Of a stretch of DNA of 25,354 bases, positions 21,733-25,354 are shown piece by piece. This stretch comes from UBA6136 sp964344495 (GTDB lineage: Bacteria > Pseudomonadota > Gammaproteobacteria > Methylococcales > Methylococcaceae): assembly GCA_964344495.1 (NCBI GenBank), contig CAYFNI010000024.1:1-25354 (forward strand), in the 5' to 3' direction. Each line of letters begins with the position of its first letter. Positions within the stretch are counted from its first letter, which is position 1. A program made the translations under genes and the position numbers. The notes under the pieces are model-generated. The model did not search any database, was not told the origin of the DNA, and saw only the letters and a list, made by a program, of their open reading frames with translations.

Positions 21733-23688
21733 ATGTTCCCGGCTCTGATTGATCGCCTACAGTCCCTGTTGAATCGCCGCGTTACCGCCACCGGTCTCGG
21801 CCTGTTTCGCATCGGCTTTGCCCTGGTCGCCTTACAGGAGGTGGTGTTCCTGTTCTATTTCAGGCACTTGATTTTCGACCCGGTACCCTATCTGGACCGG
21901 GCATCGCCGGTGCTGCATGTACTGCTGCTGGTGTGGATGGTGCTGCTGGTCTGTCTGGCGCTGGGGTATCACACACGCCGTGTGGCGGTCGCCAACTACC
22001 TGTTCTGGGTGGTGTTCGTGGTGTTCACGCCCATGTGGCAGGACTTCGACGGTGGCTTCGACCAGTTGATGACCGGCAGCAGTTTCCTGCTCATCTTTCT
22101 GCCCTCGGAACGGGCGGTGGCGCTCGACCCGCTCCGCTGGGCGTGGCGCTACTCGACACCCGGCCAGCGCTACCGGGGCGTCCGCGACGTCCCGATCCTG
22201 GCCTATACCCTGCCGCTGGCGCTGACGCTCGGCCTGGTTTATGTCGACTCCGGCCTGCACAAGCTGTCGGCGGAATTCTGGCGCAACGGCATGGGCGCCT
22301 GGCTGCCGGCCACCATGCCGTATTACATGTCGCCGCTGGACATGAGCCCGCTGCTGAATCTGAAAGGGCTGGAAATGGTCATCGGCTATGCCGTCATCGT
22401 CTTCCAGCTGGTGTTCATTTTCCTGTTCGGATGCCGGCTGTTCCGGGTGCCGCTGCTGCTGATGGGGGCAAGCTTCCACCTGGGTATCATCCTGTCGCTC
22501 AATGTCTATCCGTTCGGCTTCGGCATGCTGGTCCATTACCTGCTGCTGGTGCCGTTCGCATGGTGGCGCCGGGCGGGACGCCTGATCGCGGCCAGACAGC
22601 CCCTGCTGACCGTGTTCTACGATGAAGCCTGTCCGCTGTGCAACCGCACGGTGATCTTTGTCGAACATTTCGACATCCGCCACTCGGTCGTCTTCAAGGG
22701 CCTGCAGTCCCACGCCCGCTCACAGCCGGAACTGGACGCCATTCCCGACGCGGTCCTGCTCACCGACCTTTACGCGCTGGATACGCGCGGCCGCGTGTCG
22801 GCGGGCATCGACACCTACATCGGCATCCTGCAAGCACTGGGATATACCGCACCGGTTGGCTGGCTGATGCGCGTACCGGGGTTCTATCAGCTGGCAGCGC
22901 GGGTGTACCGACACGTTGCCGATAACCGCACCCGCCTGCCCTGCGGTGCACACTGCCCGACACCGGTGGCGCCCGCGTGGGTCGATGAGCGGCCATTCGC
23001 CGGGTTTTACGCCCGCTATGCCGCAACCGACCGGCAAATCGCCCGCCGTATCGCCAAGGCACTGGTGTTCATAGGCGTGCTGCAACTCAACAGCACGCTG
23101 CATTACGGCGTTCTCTACCGTTGGGCAGGCACGCGTCCGACCGATCCGGCCCTGGCCCTGCTGGATCAGGCCAGTGATTCAGTCATCAATCTGTCGCATG
23201 CCCTGTTCGGCATTTCGCCGCATGCGCTCTATCTGCACGACCATTTCGACCACTACAACACCCTGGTCGCCCTGACCTACCGCGACCGTGACGGGCACGA
23301 GACCTGGCTGCCTTTCGTCAATCCCGAGGGTCGCCTGCTGTCGCCCAACTGGGGCCGGGTGCAATCGATGTGGGCCAATGTGGCGATCACCTCGCACATG
23401 AGCCCGGACCGTCTGGAGAAGTTCGCCCGCAAGGTGACGGCCTTTTACGGCATGGACATGGGCGTGGACCTTGCGGACGCGACGTTCGTGATCAAGGCCA
23501 AGCAGGTCGAAGTCCCGACCACCTGGACCTACGACCTGCGTCACGCCAACATGGCGGCACCGTGGCGGGACATCGGCTTGCTGCAGTGGCATGGCGGCCT
23601 GACTCGGCTGGAACTGAGCGAACTGCCCGGCACTCGCCCGCCCGGCGCCGGTGGCGATGTGCGCGATGAGCGGCCGCTGCTGCGCTGA
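21733..23688 (+). CDS. HTTM-domain membrane protein fused to a DCC1-like thiol-disulfide oxidoreductase domain
   Basis: This is a 651-residue multidomain protein. Residues about 15-285 form an HTTM domain, the multi-helix membrane fold related to vitamin K-dependent gamma-carboxylases, with the typical VYVDSGLHKLSAEFWRNG including the Lys that is catalytic in the carboxylase. Residues about 293-400 form a DCC1-like (DUF393) domain with FYDEACPLCNR and a Cys300-x2-Cys303 redox pair. A further helix (IARRIAKALVFIGVLQL) and a C-terminal soluble region of some 200 residues follow, whose family I do not know. The start was set at the ATG at 21733 with GGAAG eight bases upstream; a GTG at 21724 would overlap it. 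Domain calls are good; function is unknown. Confidence 0.85.
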   Translation: MFPALIDRLQSLLNRRVTATGLGLFRIGFALVALQEVVFLFYFRHLIFDPVPYLDRASPVLHVLLLVWMVLLVCLALGYHTRRVAVANYLFWVVFVVFTPMWQDFDGGFDQLMTGSSFLLIFLPSERAVALDPLRWAWRYSTPGQRYRGVRDVPILAYTLPLALTLGLVYVDSGLHKLSAEFWRNGMGAWLPATMPYYMSPLDMSPLLNLKGLEMVIGYAVIVFQLVFIFLFGCRLFRVPLLLMGASFHLGIILSLNVYPFGFGMLVHYLLLVPFAWWRRAGRLIAARQPLLTVFYDEACPLCNRTVIFVEHFDIRHSVVFKGLQSHARSQPELDAIPDAVLLTDLYALDTRGRVSAGIDTYIGILQALGYTAPVGWLMRVPGFYQLAARVYRHVADNRTRLPCGAHCPTPVAPAWVDERPFAGFYARYAATDRQIARRIAKALVFIGVLQLNSTLHYGVLYRWAGTRPTDPALALLDQASDSVINLSHALFGISPHALYLHDHFDHYNTLVALTYRDRDGHETWLPFVNPEGRLLSPNWGRVQSMWANVAITSHMSPDRLEKFARKVTAFYGMDMGVDLADATFVIKAKQVEVPTTWTYDLRHANMAAPWRDIGLLQWHGGLTRLELSELPGTRPPGAGGDVRDERPLLR

Positions 23689-23699
23689 CGGGGCCCCAA

Positions 23700-24059
23700 T
23701 CAGAAGGCGACGGTGCGATCCCGCCCGGCCACCGCCGCGATATAGTCCGGCATGCCCTTGATGCTGGCGCCGGCAACGAGATCGCTCTCGCCGATCTGGC
23801 GAGCCACGGCACAGGCACCACAGACCCAGATCGGAACGCCGGCGGCCTGAACGGCTGCCAGCACGTCCTTGAGCGGTGCCAGATTGACGCCCGTGACGTG
23901 ATCGGCCGTCCCCAGCCGCGCCAGCGTGACAGCTTCATTCCACAGCCACACAACCACATCGTGGCCCTGCTCCTGTGCCGCTTTGGCGGCGATGAAAGGC
24001 AGTGTCGCCATGGTCGGATCGTCAGTGCCGCGGCTGCCTGAAATAATGAACGTGCTCAT
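23700..24059 (-). CDS. DsrE/DsrF-like family protein
   Basis: This 119-residue protein has the DsrE-like fold: FIISGSRGTDDPTMATLPF opening, GHDVVVWLWNEAVTLA, and the helix-strand end GVPIWVCGACAVARQIGESDL. The Cys80-Gly-Ala-Cys83 pair sits where DsrE relatives carry a sulfur-accepting cysteine. Family members relay sulfur in sulfur-oxidation or tRNA thiolation, but many are uncharacterised. The start at 24059 has AGGAG five bases upstream. It lies 72 bases after the TauE/SafE-type gene on the same strand and 11 bases from the convergent HTTM-DCC gene. A sulfur-related role is plausible from both neighbours. Confidence 0.82.
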   Translation of the reverse strand: MSTFIISGSRGTDDPTMATLPFIAAKAAQEQGHDVVVWLWNEAVTLARLGTADHVTGVNLAPLKDVLAAVQAAGVPIWVCGACAVARQIGESDLVAGASIKGMPDYIAAVAGRDRTVAF

Positions 24060-24131
24060 AGGGGCTCCTGTCGTTGAGGTTGAAGGACGAGCGCGCAAGG
24101 GTATCCAGCGTCACCCCGATGCCGCAAGGCG

Positions 24132-25352
24132 TCAGGGCCGCAATTGACGGCGCAGGGCTTCCAATGCACTGGCGCTCTTTTCGATCAATTCGCGGATCTT
24201 TCCGGCCATGGGGAACTCGACCTTGAACGGTTCGGCGTCGCGCACATCGAACTCGCCCTGAATCCCGCCCTGCTCACAGCGCCAGGCCAGCAAGCCGGGC
24301 GTCACCGGTGTGAACTGCACGGTCGTCATGCCCGTCTGGAGTGGAAAGGTCAGCCGCAGGGCAGGAATCGACACCGAGGCGCCGCAGTGCGCGATCGCCG
24401 TACCCATCAGCATCCAGCTCACCGGTCGCCCGGTCTCGACCACCGGTCGGTCATCGACCGCTCCGGGCCGATCAATGCGGGTGTGAACGGCCTGGTTGGC
24501 GACGGGTCCAGCGTGCTCACCATGCATGGCTGCGTGAGGATCGCTGCCCTCCTCCAGCATCAGAGAACCCCGCTGCAGCATGATGATGCCGAGCAGCACC
24601 ACAATCAGACCGGAAGCCCTGACCAGTCGGGGCGCGAACTGACTCGAAAGGGCACTGGCCAGAAAGCCGAAGCCCATCATCAAGGGCAAGGTGCCGAGAC
24701 CGAACACAAACAGCATTTTCGCGCCCTCAAGCGGACTTCCGGTGCCCGCCGCCATGACGTACATGGCCTGCAGCGGGCCGCAGATGATCATCAGCCCGTT
24801 CAGCAGCCCGATCACGAATGGGTGCGGGCTCCGCCGCAGAACACCCCCCATCCAGCGACTCACAAAGGCAGGCAGGCGCAACCGGACTTGCGGCAGAGAA
24901 CCGAAGATTCGCAGCGTCGACAGGCCGAACAGGATGAGAAACACCCCTGCCGCCAGTCCGGCCACACCCCGCATCTGCGGCGAAAAGGTGACGATCGCAC
25001 CCAAGGCTCCGAATAGGCCACCGATCAGGGTATAGGACAACGTCTTGCCCACGGCATAGTAGACGTGGGACATCCAGCGGGCCCGCCCCTCGGCCGCGTG
25101 CTTGACGGTATAGCCGACCACCAGGGCACCGCACATGCCGGCGCAGTGAAAGCTGGTCAGCGTACCGGCAATGAACAGCAGCGCCAGACTTAACGGCTGA
25201 CCGGGATGTGGCGACTCGAACTGGCCGCCGAGAAACTGGCTGAAATTGAGGACCAGATACAGCCCGGCGACCAACATCACGATGACCGACACTTTCAACA
25301 AAACACGGCCCCACCGGGGAGAGTTCGTCGGCTGAGATGGCTTCAACGTCAT
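24132..25352 (-). CDS. Sulfite exporter TauE/SafE family protein with C-terminal cupredoxin-like domain
   Basis: This 406-residue membrane protein has an extra N-terminal helix (VIVMLVAGLYLVLNF), then the COG2836-type TauE/SafE domain of about six helices, opening with the hallmark FHCAGMCGALVVG (His69, Cys70, Cys74) and including CGPLQAMYVMAAGTGS at about 191-206. After a His/Asp-rich linker, residues 315-370 resemble the cupredoxin-like tail of this family (HCGASVSIPALRL and AWRCEQGGIQGEFDV), keeping two cysteines but not the usual Met residues. A charged helix ends the protein. Relatives are linked to copper or cytochrome oxidase assembly, or to sulfur compounds. The ATG at 25352 is two bases from the window edge, so an upstream start cannot be excluded. 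Confidence 0.85.
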   Translation of the reverse strand: MTLKPSQPTNSPRWGRVLLKVSVIVMLVAGLYLVLNFSQFLGGQFESPHPGQPLSLALLFIAGTLTSFHCAGMCGALVVGYTVKHAAEGRARWMSHVYYAVGKTLSYTLIGGLFGALGAIVTFSPQMRGVAGLAAGVFLILFGLSTLRIFGSLPQVRLRLPAFVSRWMGGVLRRSPHPFVIGLLNGLMIICGPLQAMYVMAAGTGSPLEGAKMLFVFGLGTLPLMMGFGFLASALSSQFAPRLVRASGLIVVLLGIIMLQRGSLMLEEGSDPHAAMHGEHAGPVANQAVHTRIDRPGAVDDRPVVETGRPVSWMLMGTAIAHCGASVSIPALRLTFPLQTGMTTVQFTPVTPGLLAWRCEQGGIQGEFDVRDAEPFKVEFPMAGKIRELIEKSASALEALRRQLRP

Positions 25353-25354
25353 AA

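Overview
This is a high-GC, densely packed chromosomal window from a Gram-negative bacterium, most likely a gammaproteobacterium (possibly a betaproteobacterium). The evidence is a TolC/MacA/MacB-type tripartite efflux set, a periplasmic cis/trans fatty acid isomerase (Cti), a Kdo hydroxylase acting on lipopolysaccharide, lipoproteins with lipoboxes, and a Spy-like periplasmic protein. I see no rRNA, tRNA, insertion sequence, phage gene, integrase or CRISPR array. Long open frames antisense to the real genes are GC-driven shadows. The genus cannot be fixed from sequence alone.

Layout. 229-1436 (+): a TerC/YjbE-type membrane protein and a universal stress protein. 9687-1441 (-): one apparent envelope-defence operon in the order alcohol dehydrogenase, cti, TolC-like channel, MacA-like adaptor, ABC ATPase, ABC permease; MacB is split into two genes. 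9806-11603 (+): a DOMON-like protein whose start lies in a perfect inverted repeat, then a DUF1343/NamZ-type protein. 14274-11611 (-): low-affinity iron permease family protein, a truncated haemoglobin fused to a CBS domain, a second globin-fold protein that has lost the haem residues and has a long basic Pro/Ala tail, and two small membrane proteins. 14482-16773: a small unknown protein, a FAH-family hydrolase coupled to a GNAT acetyltransferase, and a PEBP/YbhB-like protein with two possible starts. 17805-16786 (-): two small unknown proteins and a Spy-like periplasmic protein. 18064-19584: a multi-pass membrane protein, a secreted Tyr/Gly-rich repeat protein and a lipoprotein. 19806-23688 (+): a 66-residue protein behind an ECF/sigma-E-like promoter, Kdo hydroxylase, a nitroreductase, and an HTTM-DCC fusion. 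25352-23700 (-): a TauE/SafE-type membrane protein with a C-terminal cupredoxin-like remnant and a DsrE-like protein.

How it fits together. Much of the window concerns envelope integrity and stress: changing membrane fatty acids (Cti), exporting compounds (tripartite pump), altering LPS (Kdo hydroxylase), periplasmic chaperone-like activity (Spy-like) and universal stress response. The most unusual locus is the globin pair at 12209-13686. A haem-competent truncated globin carries a C-terminal CBS domain. Next to it sits a paralogue that aligns without gaps through the helical core but has Trp at the proximal His position, Cys at the B10 Tyr position and Leu at the E11 Gln position. Together with the iron permease family gene upstream, this looks like a candidate undescribed gas-, redox- or iron-sensing module; the function is inference.
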